Notes: a model not told the origin generated them from the letters alone. A stretch of DNA of 64,000 bases from Cucumis sativus (GCF_000004075.3 NC_026657.2:9734001-9798000); one strand, 5' to 3'; numbered from the stretch's first letter, positions 1 to 13,121 are shown. Program-made: numbers and translations.

Positions 1-3000
1 ATCTATCACCCCTACTTCTCCATATACTTTCCATTTGCTATATTCCACTTTTGATTTTGTATTTTGGCCAATTTAGTTTAGAATGATCAAATTAATTAAT
101 TTTTTTTTTTGTAGGAATATTTTGCAAGTACAAGTAACCACAGCACTTCTGTCATAAGTATATATGTATTTTTCACCCAAATAAAAATCTTGAGACTAAA
201 TTTAAAGTAGACACATACATTAATTAGTAAAGAAAAAATGAAAAGAAAAAAAGAAGGAGAGAGAAGGGTTTTTTTATAAGAATGGGGAAAGAAGAACAAT
301 AAATAAGTGGGTTATTGGTTGGAAGTTTAGAGAAATGTGAATAAATGTGTATGAAAAATGTATGTATGTATAATAAAGGGGGAAGGGGAGTTGCTTGGTA
401 TTTAGTGAGTATAAGCAATCGGTTGTGTGAAATTAATGCATTTAATTTGTGACACGCAAATGTGTTATGGGACAAAGTCTCTAGGTGTTTGTTTTGGGAA
501 AGTCAAACCCACTCAAACCTTTTGTATCGTATGGGATTCCATACTTAGTTCCACCACCTCTTTCACACCCTAAACCCAACTTTGACTCCTTTCTTTCTCC
601 TTCTTTCTTTCTCCTTCTTTCTTCCACTCTATAAACAATTATATAATACTCAACCTTACCTAGTTTTGCCTTCACACTACGTCTTTCTAGTGAGTAAATA
701 AATTACATTTTCTATGAATTGACTTCGTTTCATCCTCTAACATATATTAATAAGTTCACAACTATTTTTCTCATATATCATTACTTTTCAATTAATTATT
801 TCTTCTCCATCAATTAAATTGTTCTTTTTTTTTAATGTTTTTTAACTGTAATATAATAGCTCAGAATCTAAGATTTAAGTTCTGCATACGTTAAATACGT
901 AAATTTATCGAATTATTAATTAATCAAGTTATAAAATTTACAATTTTAAAAACAAATGAGTTAGAATTATAAAAATTAGTACAATAATGTAGCCAAACTT
1001 GACCCATACAACACTCTATCTCAATCTATCTTTAAATGAATTCTCTTTTTTACCAATCCCACTTAGAATCTTATTAATAATATAGCCATAATTCAAGCAC
1101 AGTGAGTAAATTATTTATTACCATTATAGAAGTGAATGATGAAATTCTGAAGGTATGCATATGCATGCAATGGGAAGAGTTGTTTCTTAAAAAAGTTATC
1201 AATAAGATATAGAATTAGAAAGAAATAGTAAAAGAGAAGCATTAATGTGAGGTTAATTAAGGTAGGACCAATGGAGACAATGGGTACTGATTAGGACACT
1301 CAAATTCAAATTGGCAACAAATAAGGACACCTTCAATTAAAATAAAAAGTTGGGGACCCTATTTCAATTCAAATACCCAACCAATCAATATATATATAAC
1401 ACGTTTTTGCTCGGTAATAATTGGATGCCTTGAGTTTTAGAGTACATATCAAGTTTTACAAAATAAAAGAAAAAAAAAATGTTCACCAATAATAATTATA
1501 AGTTAGTGTTTTATTGAGCAAAATCTTTTGTAATATCGTGAAAAATAGCATGTATTTTGTAGGTATAGATAAAAATGAGCTTAGTTTATGTGGTAGAAGT
1601 GTGACCTAATTAATTCACAAGATTACATTGATAATGGATTACTAAATTGAAGATTTTTTCTTGGATATATAATTTAAGGGGTAGAGATTTAAACTACATA
1701 CTTGTGGTTTTCAATATATTCACGTATGTCATTTGAGGAATGCTCTATTTGATATATAAATGAAGGTAACTATATAGATCAAATAGAATGAGTAATTCTT
1801 AAGGTACTAAAAAAATGTGTAAATTTAAGAGTCATATTATGCAAAAAGTGAACAATATTCTGTCATTTGAGAGATGTTTTTAGAGAGTCAATGTCACTCA
1901 AAAGAAGATTTGATCTCTCGTCTCTACCATTGATTGTACTAAAAAAATTATTAATTTATTAATAATTTTCATTAAATAACTCTAATTATATATAAAAATA
2001 TTTAAGACATATTTTTTTTATTATAGGAAACATATATATACTTCTCTACCCTAGTTGTATTGAATAGGCTAGCTAAAACATGTTAAATATGTCATATCTA
2101 TTTTAAATACTATTTCAAATTTATTACTGTTTCAAACTATCAATTTTTAGATGATGCCTCCATATAACACGTAAATGTTTTAATTGAGGCAAGTTGTTAA
2201 GAGTTACTATTTTCTAACAAACTACTTATGTTTTTAGTATATATATATTTTTTTTAATTTGACAAGGTACCTAAGATAGGAGATTAAATTTTTTCAATCA
2301 TTTTGGTTGAAGATATATTTTTCAACTAATTTAATTATTTCCAAATTCACAAATTTATTAGTTGGTTGAAACTTCAAAAAAATATGTAGATCATTTAAAC
2401 TTTTATGTCTACTCTATTTTTTACTTTTAAAAATAAATATATAAGTATAGTCTATAAACTTTATTTTCTTCATGGGATTCTTAACTTACTTAACATTTTT
2501 AATTAGAACTTATAAACATAAACATGCATTATACTAGGACATGGATAAACTTAAAATCCTCTCACCAAATGATAAGACTAAAAGAAAAACAAAGGTGGTT
2601 TTAAATATTTGACTTTCAAAATTTTGAATGTTTTAGAATGGCCTTTTTTCTTTTTTGTTTAATGATTTAAAAAATAAAATAAAATAGAATAGAATAAGAA
2701 TAAGAAATTTTATTTTATTAATTAAATAATGAGTGAACCAGTTGTTTCCTTACCAAAAATGTGCAAGTATAGAAGAAAGCAAAATAAAGGTGGTGATTTT
2801 ATTTATATATATCTTTGATACCTATGACAAAAAGAAAGATTATAAACCATATCCTAACTTTTGTTTCTTTTGTAAAATGTAGTAATTATTTTCCATACCA
2901 AAAATACATGAGAGAATATTTGGTATTGAAATATAGAAATATACGAAGGTTGGTCTCAAAATTAAAATTAAAGTTTCTGCTCAAACATGCATGTCTACCC

Positions 3001-5400
3001 ATCTCGTCATAAAGATATATATGTATATATATTTATTTAAATTAAATTATTTCGTCACTTGCTATATCATGACATCATTTTTAAAATAATTATTTGATCT
3101 TATAACATCAACTATTTAATCTTTTACTATTTCTTTTAAAATCTAACATATTACAACGTTTGAGGGGAGGAGAAGTACATAAATGAATCAAAACTACATT
3201 TAAATTTTAATAAAAGTACGTAGAGGTTGATATATTTTTAAAATTGATGTGAAGAATTGAAATTTAAATTTGAATAAAGTAAAAGGGATTTTATTTAGGA
3301 AGGAAAAAGTAAATGAAAGGATAGAAAGTAGAAATGAGTTGGGAATTAAATGTATGTGTGTATGTGTGTAGGGTTTGGCAACCCACTTGACCGGTTTTGG
3401 TCTAATGGCGGAGGCGTCATTAGTTTACCAACGTACGGTATTTTTATCCCCCACTAGTTTTCCGCCACGTCATATAATTAAAATTACGACAAAATTCCGC
3501 AGTTTGAAGTAGCTCACCAAAATTATCTCCTCTCTATATTTTCTAAATTAAGTATTCATTGCGTATTCCTACTTTCCCCTTTAATTCAATTCTGTCTTTA
3601 ATACTTTTCAATCAACCTATAATTACAAATATATATATATATAATATAATATAATATAAACACCATCAACCCCTCCACCCTCTAACCCTATACTAAATCT
3701 ATTCGTTTTTAGAAAATTATTCAAGCTTTTTCTTTTGTTTTCTTTTATTATTTTATTTTTAAATCAGCTTATAACTTTGTGGTAATGCTTTGTTCGCATT
3801 AATATCTTTTTAAATAAAGATTCATATAATTGGTTTTTCAAAATATAAAAATAAAAGTGTAAATGTGAATCTTAAAACTCTATACACTCTAATGAAATGT
3901 GAAAAAAAAAAAGTTTTATTTATAAACTAAAATGAATATTTGAAATTAGAGTAGTCAAACTAGCACTTAAACCTATAATTAATCTATACATAACCAATAT
4001 TGATATCAATTGTCTTTTTAGAAAAGAGAATGACATCAAATCAAATCAAGGAACCCTATCTTAGGATTAATTTTTTAATAGAAAAACTAGTCATATAAAA
4101 TTGTTATCAATTATAGATAAAATTGAGTATAACTTAGATTTCAAAATGATGATTATCAATTTCAAAGTTAGAGATTCGGTTCTTCCTTACCCAACATTAT
4201 TAAAAAAAGAAGTTGATACCGAATATAAGGACAAATTTAATTTAGAATTATTATTGAAAAATTAATTATAAATTTGAAAAATAAAATGGTTAAAATCTCT
4301 AGTCTCTCCAATTTGAAAAGTATGAAATGTATGGTAAAATGAGTAGGTCAATCAATAAAAATAAAAATGAATAAATGGTAAAATGGCAACTTACTTACTA
4401 ATTTTATTATAGTCTAATTTGCTGAAATTAAAAGTTTTTCATTAAAAATGGATACAACTGACATATTTTATATAAAAAAATCCCAAAATTTAAAATCCAT
4501 GAACATTGAAGACATACCAAAATAATTATTCAAAATGGGACTAAATTACATAATGCACTTCTCTATAATCATATCATTCAATAATATTATAATAAGCGAA
4601 AATTTTAGGAATATAATAACTAAATATATAGTGACATTTAAAGAAAAATCAATCTAAAATAATTAGAAAAATAAAATAAATGCAATACAAATATAAAATA
4701 AACTCTACTAAGCTTTTGAGAAATATTCTCGTAATGATTCACAAAAACTTCCTAAAAAAAGTAGAAAAAACCGGGAGGAAGAAAAAAAAACCTCAATTGT
4801 CATAAAATATGTAAACCACTCCATTATTATTCCATCAAGGAGTTAACATAATTTTACATTCTTTTTAAAAGTTTAAAATTTAAAACAAACGTTTTAGAAA
4901 ATTGGAGGATGAAAATAAAAACATATACAAAGGTTGAAGATCAAAATAAAATTTAAACATAATATCAACCTTTCTGTCGCTTCTATTTAGGTTGATTTTA
5001 TTGTTCTTCAAGCTAACATACATTTGAGATATTTGGAGTGATAATCTTAAATCTAATACAGTTTTAGTGTATAAATTAAGACAAATGATGGCCAATTTAG
5101 CTAAGCACCGTAAAAACAAGATAAAATCTCTAATTTGAAGATCACTTAAATCTCTTATTTAGGATCCACTTATAATTTAATCATGTGATACATATGTATT
5201 GATTATTATGTTAGTGAGGTTTATGTTGGTGGCGTTTGTAAGAGTTGAATTAAAATTGAACGTAGTTATTTTTCAACAATTATTAAGATGTTTCTAGCTG
5301 GGTGGATGAACATAAACTTCCAAACTACGATTATAATTAATATGTGTATGTGTATGTGTATGTATGAAGATGGCAGATTAGATAGTTTATGAATATTTGA
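1..5400. other. AT-rich intergenic region upstream of the KCS gene
   Basis: No open frame here has a recognisable domain or plausible codon use. The longest frames are low-complexity shadows of T-rich or A-rich DNA. It holds simple repeats: a CTTT/CTCC-rich tract near 588-625, an (ATATA)n tract near 3630-3660 and a (TATGTG)n tract near 5341-5365. One GC-richer island (about 3360-3490) stands out and is reported as a finding. I see no RNA gene. Confidence 0.6.
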
Positions 5401-5616
5401 ATGAAAATTTCCGACATGAAACATCAGCGTAAAAGTAAATGAAGAAGTAAGACAGAGTTTTCCGGGTTGGCAAATTGAATGCCCCCCCGCCTTCCCCTTC
5501 CCTTCACAATTAAAAGTTCGTTGGGGTGGTTGTATCAGTATCCTCTCCCTCCCCCCTCCCCTTCTCTTCCTCTTTTCTCTTCACACTTCTCATCATCCCC
5601 TCCCACCCCTCCTCTC

Positions 5617-5627
5617 TTTTATAAAAC
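5617..5627 (+). promoter_or_regulatory. TATA box of the KCS gene
   Basis: A TTTTATAAAAC motif follows about 130 bp of C/T-rich sequence (a pyrimidine patch) and lies about 110 bp before the KCS start codon. This predicts transcription starting near 5650 and a short leader containing a (TTC)n tract (5658-5680) and an (AAAC)n tract (5704-5730). Spacing and motif fit a plant TATA-type promoter; the start site itself is inferred. Confidence 0.6.
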
Positions 5628-5734
5628 CCCCCCTCTTATCTCATTTCAATCCCATTCTTCTTCTTCTTCTTCTTCTTCTGCTCTTTCTCATCATCAAAAA
5701 ACTAAACTAAACAAACAAACAAACAAACAACAAA

Positions 5735-7924
5735 ATGGCCGATCACAGGCTCCCTAATTTCCTCTTATCCGTCCGCCTTAAATACGTTAAACTCGGCTAC
5801 CATTACTTAATCTCCAACGCCATGTACCTTCTCTTACTCCCTTTCCTCGCCGCTCTCTCTGCTCATCTCTCCACTTTCCAATTTCAAGACTTCCTCCATC
5901 TTTGGAACATCCTCAATTTCAATCTCCTCTCTGTTGCACTCTGTTCTTCCCTCCTCGTTTTCCTCACTACCCTTTACGTTATGACCCGACCCAGAAAAGT
6001 TTACCTCCTTAACTTCTCTTGTTACAAGCCCCATCCTGCTAGGACTTGCGAAAGAGGGACCTTTCTTCATAGATCGGAGCTCACTGGGAGTTTTACTGAG
6101 GAGAATTTGGGGTTCCAGAAGAAGATTCTCGAGAGGTCTGGTTTGGGGGAGAAAACTTACTTGCCCGAGGCTGTTATGAGAATCCCGCCGAATCCTTGTA
6201 TGGACGAGGCGAGGAAGGAGGCGGAGGCTGTTATGTTTGGTGCCATTGATGAATTATTGGAGAAGACGGGTGTGAAGGCTAAGGATATCGGGATTTTGGT
6301 GGTGAATTGTAGTTTGTTTAATCCTACACCTTCTTTGTCTGCTATGATTGTTAATCATTATAAGCTTAGAGGGAATATTTTGAGTTATAATCTTGGTGGT
6401 ATGGGTTGCAGTGCTGGTCTTATCTCCATTGATCTTGCTAAACAACTCTTGCAGGTTTCTTCTTCTTCCTTAAAACTTTTTCTCTCCTCTCTCCTCATGA
6501 TATCATGCTTTAAACAAGTTTTGAACATAATTAATCAAGAAGGATAGATTAAGGAGTTATCACGATGCATTTGATTATACTTCCACTTTAGCATCTAAGC
6601 CTTTAAACTCTCTTATTTACTTTACTTTAGTTTCCGCATTTGGCATGTTCTGAGATAGATTTTATGCTCGTAGTAATTAGTTATGATTTTAATTTTATGT
6701 GTATGTCTTTGAGTAAGTAGTGTTTGTGTGTTTAATTACTAGAGTATGTTCTAATTAAAAGTTAAATAGTTCCTATGAAATGTAGTTGTAGTTAAATATG
6801 ATGAGTATAATGAAGAATAATGGCATGTGAATGTAAATAAGAGGGAAGGGAAGAAACATTATATGAATACATTTAATGTGAGTTAAATTAATATGGCAAT
6901 GCCAAAAGTCAAAAGTTGTATGCAAAATTTAATATGGTTAGGTGAGCGGGTTTTAGATAAAGTACTTAAGGTGTTCAGTGTTTCATACACCTTTTTTCTT
7001 TTTCCCCTACAAGATTTATTTTGTCTTTTTTATAAACACACAAGTTTTCATTTATCATTTTTACTTGTACAATTTTAAAAGTTGAATTTGAAGGTAATTG
7101 AATTGAAAAATTTGAACAAAAAAAAAAAAAAACAGGTACACCCAAATTCGTATGCCTTAGTAGTAAGCATGGAGAACATCACACTAAATTGGTACTTCGG
7201 CAACGACCGATCAATGCTGGTCTCAAATTGCCTATTCCGAATGGGCGGTGCTGCCATCCTTCTCTCAAACCGCCCTTCAGACCGCCGTCGTTCAAAGTAC
7301 CAACTCATCCACACCGTCCGAACTCACAAAGGGTCCGACGACAAATGCTACAATTGCGTTTTCCAACAAGAAGACGACACCGGGCGTGTAGGCGTACGTC
7401 TCTCCAAAGACTTAATGGCCGTGGCTGGAGAAGCTCTGAAAACAAACATCACAACGCTCGGCCCACTGGTCCTCCCAATGTCAGAACAACTGCTGTTCTT
7501 CGCAACACTGGTAGCCAAGAAAATCTTCAAAATCAAGAAAATAAAGCCGTACATCCCGGATTTCAAGCTGGCGTTCGAGCATTTCTGCATCCACGCGGGA
7601 GGGCGGGCGGTGTTGGACGAACTGGAGAAGAACCTTGATCTGAGTGAATGGCATATGGAGCCGTCGAGAATGACGCTGAACAGATTTGGGAATACGTCGA
7701 GCAGTTCGTTGTGGTATGAATTGGCTTATAGTGAAGCGAAAGGGAGGATCCGGAAAGGGGATAGGACATGGCAGATTGCGTTCGGGTCGGGATTCAAGTG
7801 TAACAGTGCGGTGTGGAGGGCGTTGAGGACGGTTAATCCGGCGAAGGAGAAGAATCCATGGATGGATGAGATTCATGAGTTTCCTGTGGAGGTTCCAAGA
7901 GTGGCCCCCATTCATAAACCTTGA
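5735..7924 (+). CDS. KCS: 3-ketoacyl-CoA synthase (KCS4/9/11-like), 2 exons
   Basis: Exons 5735-6454 and 7136-7924 (intron 6455-7135, phase 0) encode 502 aa, the usual length for plant KCS enzymes. The enzyme condenses malonyl-CoA with long-chain acyl-CoA, the first and specificity-setting step of very-long-chain fatty acid elongation in the ER, feeding cuticular wax, suberin, sphingolipids and phospholipids. Two hydrophobic membrane segments lie at about residues 24-44 and 61-83, followed by the FAE1/CUT1 condensing domain. The catalytic Cys is C225 in GGMGCSAG, with His393 in FCIHAGGRA and Asn426 in RFGNTSSSS, so the triad is intact. The start is the first ATG after the TATA box and matches the family N-terminus. 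Overall similarity is strongest to the KCS11/KCS4/KCS9/KCS17 group; I do not assign a single orthologue. The exon 2 acceptor is unusual (see findings). Family assignment is certain; substrate chain length cannot be read from sequence. Confidence 0.97.
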
Positions 7925-8027
7925 ATGAAGAAACAAACAATATCAAAATTCTTTTTACCTTTTCTTTTCTTTTCTTTTGGGATTATTATTCATTTTAGGT
8001 CTTTTTAATTCTTGTTTGATTTGCCTA

Positions 8028-8070
8028 CTTCTACTTCTTCTTCTTCTACTTCTTCTTCTTCTTCTTCTTC
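8028..8070 (+). repeat. (CTT)n microsatellite in KCS 3' flank
   Basis: An imperfect CTT/TTC trinucleotide run, broken twice by CTA, lies about 105-145 bp after the KCS stop codon and is probably inside the 3' UTR. A second (TTC)n run sits in the KCS 5' leader. Confidence 0.8.
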
Positions 8071-8889
8071 TGTGTATGTGGATGATTTTGTGTATTTCTT
8101 GTAACTTTTGTTATACAAACAACCATTGTTCATATTGGAATTGGTCTTTAGTTCAAAACAAAGTGTAATATTATTCATTCACACACTCTCAATTTATGGG
8201 CCCTTTCTCTTTCTTTATACGTTTTCTTTTCTTGGGTTAAATTATTGAGAATATATATATATATATAGTATAATAGATGTTATACATTTTTTTTTTGACA
8301 AACATGGAATTGGTTTCTTTTTATTTAGTGAAAAATAAAACATCTTTATTTTAAAGAATTTTTAATATCTTTCATCTCTTAAAAAAGATTTGGTCTATCC
8401 TTCTTTCCCTTTGAAAAGGAAGAGGTATTTGTCGCTCTCTACATTCTTTCGTGAAGTATACACTTTTAAATATTATATAAATATTGTTTCATATCTTCAT
8501 AGAGGATATATCCAAATAAAAGATGTAAAGAAGACTTAGTAATTTGATAGAGGATCAATTACTTATAAGGGAAAGTCTGATCATCTTCATTAGATTCAAA
8601 TACAATTAAGGGGAGCATGATTATTTTAGTTTTCATTTATAACTAATACTAGATGTAGGGAGGTGTCTTTTAGATTGTTAAAATGTTGTGCTATTTTGAA
8701 TCTTAATAAAATTTATTAGAAAAGCTCTCAAGACGTAGTGGGTTCATCGAACTCGGTTAACAAAACTTTATGTATTCTTTGCATTATTTATCGTTTTGCT
8801 TCTTTAGCTATTCGAAATATTATTTCACTTTTTCAAGATGGAAAGAAAAGAACTTAAAGAACCAAATGAATCTAAAAGAAGGGCAAAAT

Positions 8890-9500
8890 CGACGCATGGA
8901 AGGTAGTCTTCAAGCCACATAGTTGAGTATTAAAATCTTTGACCATGGGTAGTTAGATCTCTTGTGATTTGAAAGGAAACCATAGAGATAAAAATCTTGA
9001 ATAACATCAATGAAACACGTGAATTTAATTTGCATATACAGTATTCTCAAACAAGAGGTTTTAAAATTTTTTGGAATAAATTCCAAATACAAAGAAAAGA
9101 GATGCTAAGCATCTTAAGATTTAGAAAACACTATTAAACATGTCAATGGTCTCAACTAACTTCACATATCTCATCACAAAGAAGTGACTCTCCATGAAAC
9201 GTATAACATCGCCATTTGATTAAATAATAATGACTCTAATACCACTTTACCATCTAGAAAAGTTGAATCGGAGTTCACGTTAAAAGTGTCAAGAGGAGGA
9301 GTTAACCAATAGGAGTCATCCCAATAACTAGGAACAAACCAATTGAAAGTTCAATCTGTCAAATTACCTGTCCACTACATACTACATAGAGTCAAAGAAG
9401 TTAGGATTGATGTGGTTATCAACAACTAGAAGGTTGCATAGTGCATGTTGGAAAAAATAAATGTCTAGGAGACCAAAAGATCTATATATGTTATTATGTT
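8890..9500 (-). mobile_element. Possible decayed LTR-retrotransposon remnant
   Basis: On the minus strand, 9244-9231 reads TGGTATTAGAGTCA. This resembles the primer-binding site complementary to initiator tRNA-Met used by many plant LTR elements (TGGTATCAGAGC...), with two C-to-T changes as expected for a methylated, decaying element. Downstream sequence (8905-9065) has a diverged second copy at 48290-48480. No intact gag or pol frame, no defined LTR pair and no target-site duplication were found, so this is a tentative call. Confidence 0.3.
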
Positions 9501-10457
9501 CCCTTTCATTGAATTCACAAAGAGCATGGGTACTCCATTTAGATAGGTAAAAAATACATTCACACCATCGAGGACATATTAATTATTCCTTTTTTTTTCT
9601 TTCCAAAAACTTTTGTTTCGCTCAAATTCAATAACATTTTAGAAATGTACCAAACTTGTTATGCGACTAACATTTTCCAAATTCATAGTTTATTTAGAAG
9701 ATATTTAAAGGAGTTCAGCTGCTATATTTATAATTTAATTAAGATAGTGTTAGTGCTTATAAAAGATTATCAATTAAAGTAAAAGTTAATGAAGTATACA
9801 GTTTGAAGTTGCAAATCTTAAGTCAATAATCACAAGTTACTAACCACTATCAATTGTTTGCCCCCAAAAAGGAAATGCACCAAACATATACCAATATTCA
9901 ACTGCTTGTTGGGTCTGCACTCTTTACTAAAATTTATATTTTTCAGTTTTCATTGGATTAAAATCTAAACTGTTACACCATACTTTCTGGTGTCATTATC
10001 CTTTGGTTCCTAGCTTTCTTCTAAATGACACATTTTTTACACTAAATTTTTTGATCAGTTTATTGGTGCTTTTAGGGATAAAATAGTTCTTAATGTTCTA
10101 GCATCGTCTCTCATTTTATGCACATCTTCTATGCCCCACATCAGAAAAATGACCGAACAAGTGAAATATATTACATAAAGTTTATACACCAAAAACCAAT
10201 ACTAAGGTTACAATTTCTACAAATACCATATGTTTTAGCTATAATCTAAGAATGGTACTTCAAACTTCACATATCAATCATACACATTACATATCAACCA
10301 GACTCCAATGGACACCTTAAAAATTAGTAGACTTTCTTTTAATTGTGGATAAATCAATAAGCTGGTGTATTTACATGTCATGATGTTGTCATGAGCCCTT
10401 CGCTTGAATCAGTAGCGGGTACTAAGTAATCTCGAGCTGACGAATGAGCCCTTCTGA

Positions 10458-12635
10458 TCACATGCCCCATACACCTTGAGCAGCAGCAACTTTATTGTTT
10501 GGTCTGGATGTCAGTTCATATAAAATTCTAGCGAATGTGTCGGAATATCTTCCATCGGAGAAGAGTATTTCTGCAAATGCATTTTCGTATGCCAAGAGCA
10601 ACCCCCTGTTCTGTGGCTCAGAAACAAGACTTTCTAAAATCATTGCTGCTTTCCTACAAATTTCTGGAACTGGATGAGGCATCTTGATTACTTTAAGAAG
10701 ACGATCGATTGCCCTTTTTAAATTTGCAGTACCCAGGAACAAACATCACATTGTTTCAGTATCTAATACAGGTCAAATGGTTTTAATGACAGAGGTCTAA
10801 AGTGAAATGAATTACCATCGTTCGCTTGCCAGCTTTATTCTGCAGTCCATATTAACTTCAACGAGGTTATACAGTGCACCAACAGCTGCTGCTTGCGCAT
10901 CCAATGCTGGGATGCTCATTAGATCAACTAAGCGCTTGTGAATCTAATAATATTCAATAAAAGAATCCATATTATGGTCTACCATGTAAAATACAACAAA
11001 AACGGAACTACATGGATTTAAGAGAGATAAACCTGGGGGACAAAGGGGAGAAGGAAAGGCTCATTATCAGGATTTATTATCAATCGTCCAAGTAGTTCTG
11101 CAGCAGCACAGTGCCAAACTTTGACAGCAGATCCCAGCATTCCCATGATAGCTTCGACTGCACGTTTTTCTCTGTCAAAAAGTATAAAGCAAACCTATTA
11201 GCTTGAAATCAACATTCAGGTGAGCCTAAAAGATCAGTAGTAGATAAAAGTTCTCACGTTATTTTGATGTAGGATGGTTTTAATGAGCTAAAAATTCGAA
11301 GATCAAGGAGCGGGGCTAAATTCACAATTGTCTCTAGTGCGTTTGTGACGAGTTCTTCATCCTCTGTCAATAATTAAAGCTTTCAGACAGTAATCCAGAC
11401 AAACATGCTTATATTCAGCACTTGAAACTTCAACCATGCTGATGACATGAAACGTCTACAAAGAAACACTTTAATCACGTATTCTTTAGGGTCACAAACT
11501 TCTCACCTGTAACATGATCTTCTATACATTGAAACACTGTTTCCAGAGTATGTCGATGTAGAGCCATGATAGATTCATTCTCTGGCATGAAAGAAAAATT
11601 CCTGAGGATATTCGAAGCAGAAACAGCACACTGCTGTCTTTCTGCTCGTCCTTCATCATCCAGATTGAATAGTCCATCTTCCTCAAGCCACCAAGGTCGA
11701 GAAGATGGTTTAGAAGCATGACCAGTTGATTCTGAAACTGAAGAACTAGGTCTCAGGCTGTCAGGCACAAGTTATGTTATAATCAATATTCAGTTAACCA
11801 GGCAAACATAAAGAAACGAGGACGAATAATCATTTTATGCATACCCATCTGAACCCAGTGCCTCAAATTCATTCCCAAACCCTGTTACAGAAGAATTTGC
11901 ACCTAATGTTCTGACTCTTTGCTTCTTTACAAGATCCCTTGGAAGTGCTATATCACGCCAATCATCTATCTGCATAATGAAACATAACATTATGAGCACA
12001 GTTCTAATCTTTTTCCACTTTCAATTTTCTGTACATAGAAAGCTAGCTCGATTACATATATCTTCAGTACAAAAGAAAGTACGAGAAAATGGCTGAGAGG
12101 TTTATGTAATACATACAACTTGAAGAAGAGCATCGAGCAAGCCGGGAATCTTAGCCAGAGGAGTAGAGTCTCTACGCATATCATCCTTCTCTTTGAAGGA
12201 GAGCAGAGTGAGAGTGTTAAGTGCCCACGTCAATTCACTCTTCAATCCACTCTGTAGAGCCAACACTATCCTTTTATTGTTTTGATCTGCTCGATTCGAT
12301 TAATTTCAAGATAAAAAATGGAACTTAATCAAAGAAATGCCTGAACTTAAACCACAAATTTTTAAGACTGAATGAACTTTCAGCTGATTTTCCGCAAATT
12401 ATGAAAGAAAATGAAAAGGGGTTTCGATGAACTGACCCGCGAAGGAAGTATGAATATGAAGAGAAGGGCCAAGGAGTGTCGATGGAGCCAAGGTCTCGGT
12501 GCCTGCGGCGACTGCTGCTGCTACAGCGGCAGCATTGCTGTTTACGCTGCCGAATGGACGGCCACGCTTAGCCGGAGGCGCAGATGCGCCACCACTAACA
12601 TTTCCGCCCAACTTGTTCTGGTCTCTCTTCTGCAT
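10458..12635 (-). CDS. LFR: LFR: armadillo-repeat SWI/SNF (BAF250-like) subunit, 8 exons
   Basis: Exons on the minus strand are 12635-12437, 12286-12120, 11969-11845, 11757-11507, 11363-11258, 11171-11033, 10943-10816 and 10713-10458. They total 1371 nt, encoding 456 aa (Arabidopsis LEAF AND FLOWER RELATED is about 460 aa as I recall). The N-terminus has the family signature MQKR..., then the basic AKRGRPFGS patch (an AT-hook-like RGRP core) and an alanine-rich run. The middle has IDDWRDIALP and WWLEEDGLFNLDDEGR, and the C-terminal half is helical armadillo-like sequence ending in VWGM. LFR is a nuclear armadillo protein of plant SWI/SNF chromatin-remodelling complexes that affects leaf and flower development. 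The start is the only ATG giving this N-terminus. Exon 8 begins after a weak acceptor (AAAAAG). Assignment rests on collinear similarity along the whole protein. Confidence 0.95.
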
Positions 12636-12794
12636 GGCCTATCTCGTTCTCTATGGACTTCGAATGATTCAGCGACGGCAACGGCAATCCGATCCGATCC
12701 GATTCTTTGGCAATCGGGAAGCTGGAAATCGAATTAGGGCACGAAGATGCAGATTCAATCTGCTCCAAAATGTCAAATGAGATAAACCACCAAC

Positions 12795-12858
12795 GGCCCA
12801 CGAATTTTACCCCCAATTTCTGAGCCCAATTCTCAACATTCTTTTGTAGTCAGGCCCA
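12795..12858 (-). promoter_or_regulatory. Site II (TGGGCY) cluster upstream of LFR
   Basis: Reading on the minus strand, TGGGCC (12858-12853), TGGGCT (12828-12823) and TGGGCC (12800-12795) occur within 64 bp, 160-225 bp before the LFR start codon. A GGGCCC palindrome lies just upstream, at 12865-12870. TGGGCY elements are known TCP-binding sites typical of TATA-less promoters of proliferating-cell and housekeeping genes. Function here is inferred from position. Confidence 0.5.
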
Positions 12859-13121
12859 AAATAAGGGCCCCGGAAGTTTTGCATAATGGAATTGCAACTT
12901 AAGCGAATGTTTCAATTCTTTACTCGTTAAATTACATAATTTAGTGTACAACAACTTATTTTGAAAATTACAAATATACCCAAATTTATAAACTATTGAC
13001 TTATTTTTATTGTTGGTAGATTTACATGATTGATCTACAATAAATCACATGAGCACATCAGTCAGGAATTCATTCATAGATCTCTATGTATTTGCAATTT
13101 TTAAAAAATGTTGTTATACAT

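Larger units (their letters stand above)
7925..10457. other. 3' flank of KCS, then intergenic DNA with repeat remnants
   Basis: The first ~250 bp look like the KCS 3' UTR, with a (CTT)n-type microsatellite at about 8028-8070. The rest is AT-rich. A decayed retroelement-like stretch (about 8890-9500) is annotated separately. From about 10250 on the sequence would be the 3' UTR and flank of the minus-strand LFR gene. I see no protein gene in this gap. Confidence 0.5.

Noticed and set aside
5479..5757. 92-codon Pro/Ser-rich plus-strand frame overlapping the KCS start
   Set aside because: It is the translation of a C/T-rich core promoter and microsatellites; the TATA box lies inside it, so transcripts would begin within the frame.
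7189..7638. 149-codon plus-strand frame inside KCS exon 2
   Set aside because: Shadow of the conserved KCS reading frame in GC-richer coding DNA.
7481..7936. 151-codon antisense frame to KCS exon 2
   Set aside because: Antisense shadow; no domain and entirely inside a conserved exon.
12411..12737. 108-codon plus-strand frame across LFR exon 1
   Set aside because: Antisense shadow of the GC-rich LFR N-terminal exon.
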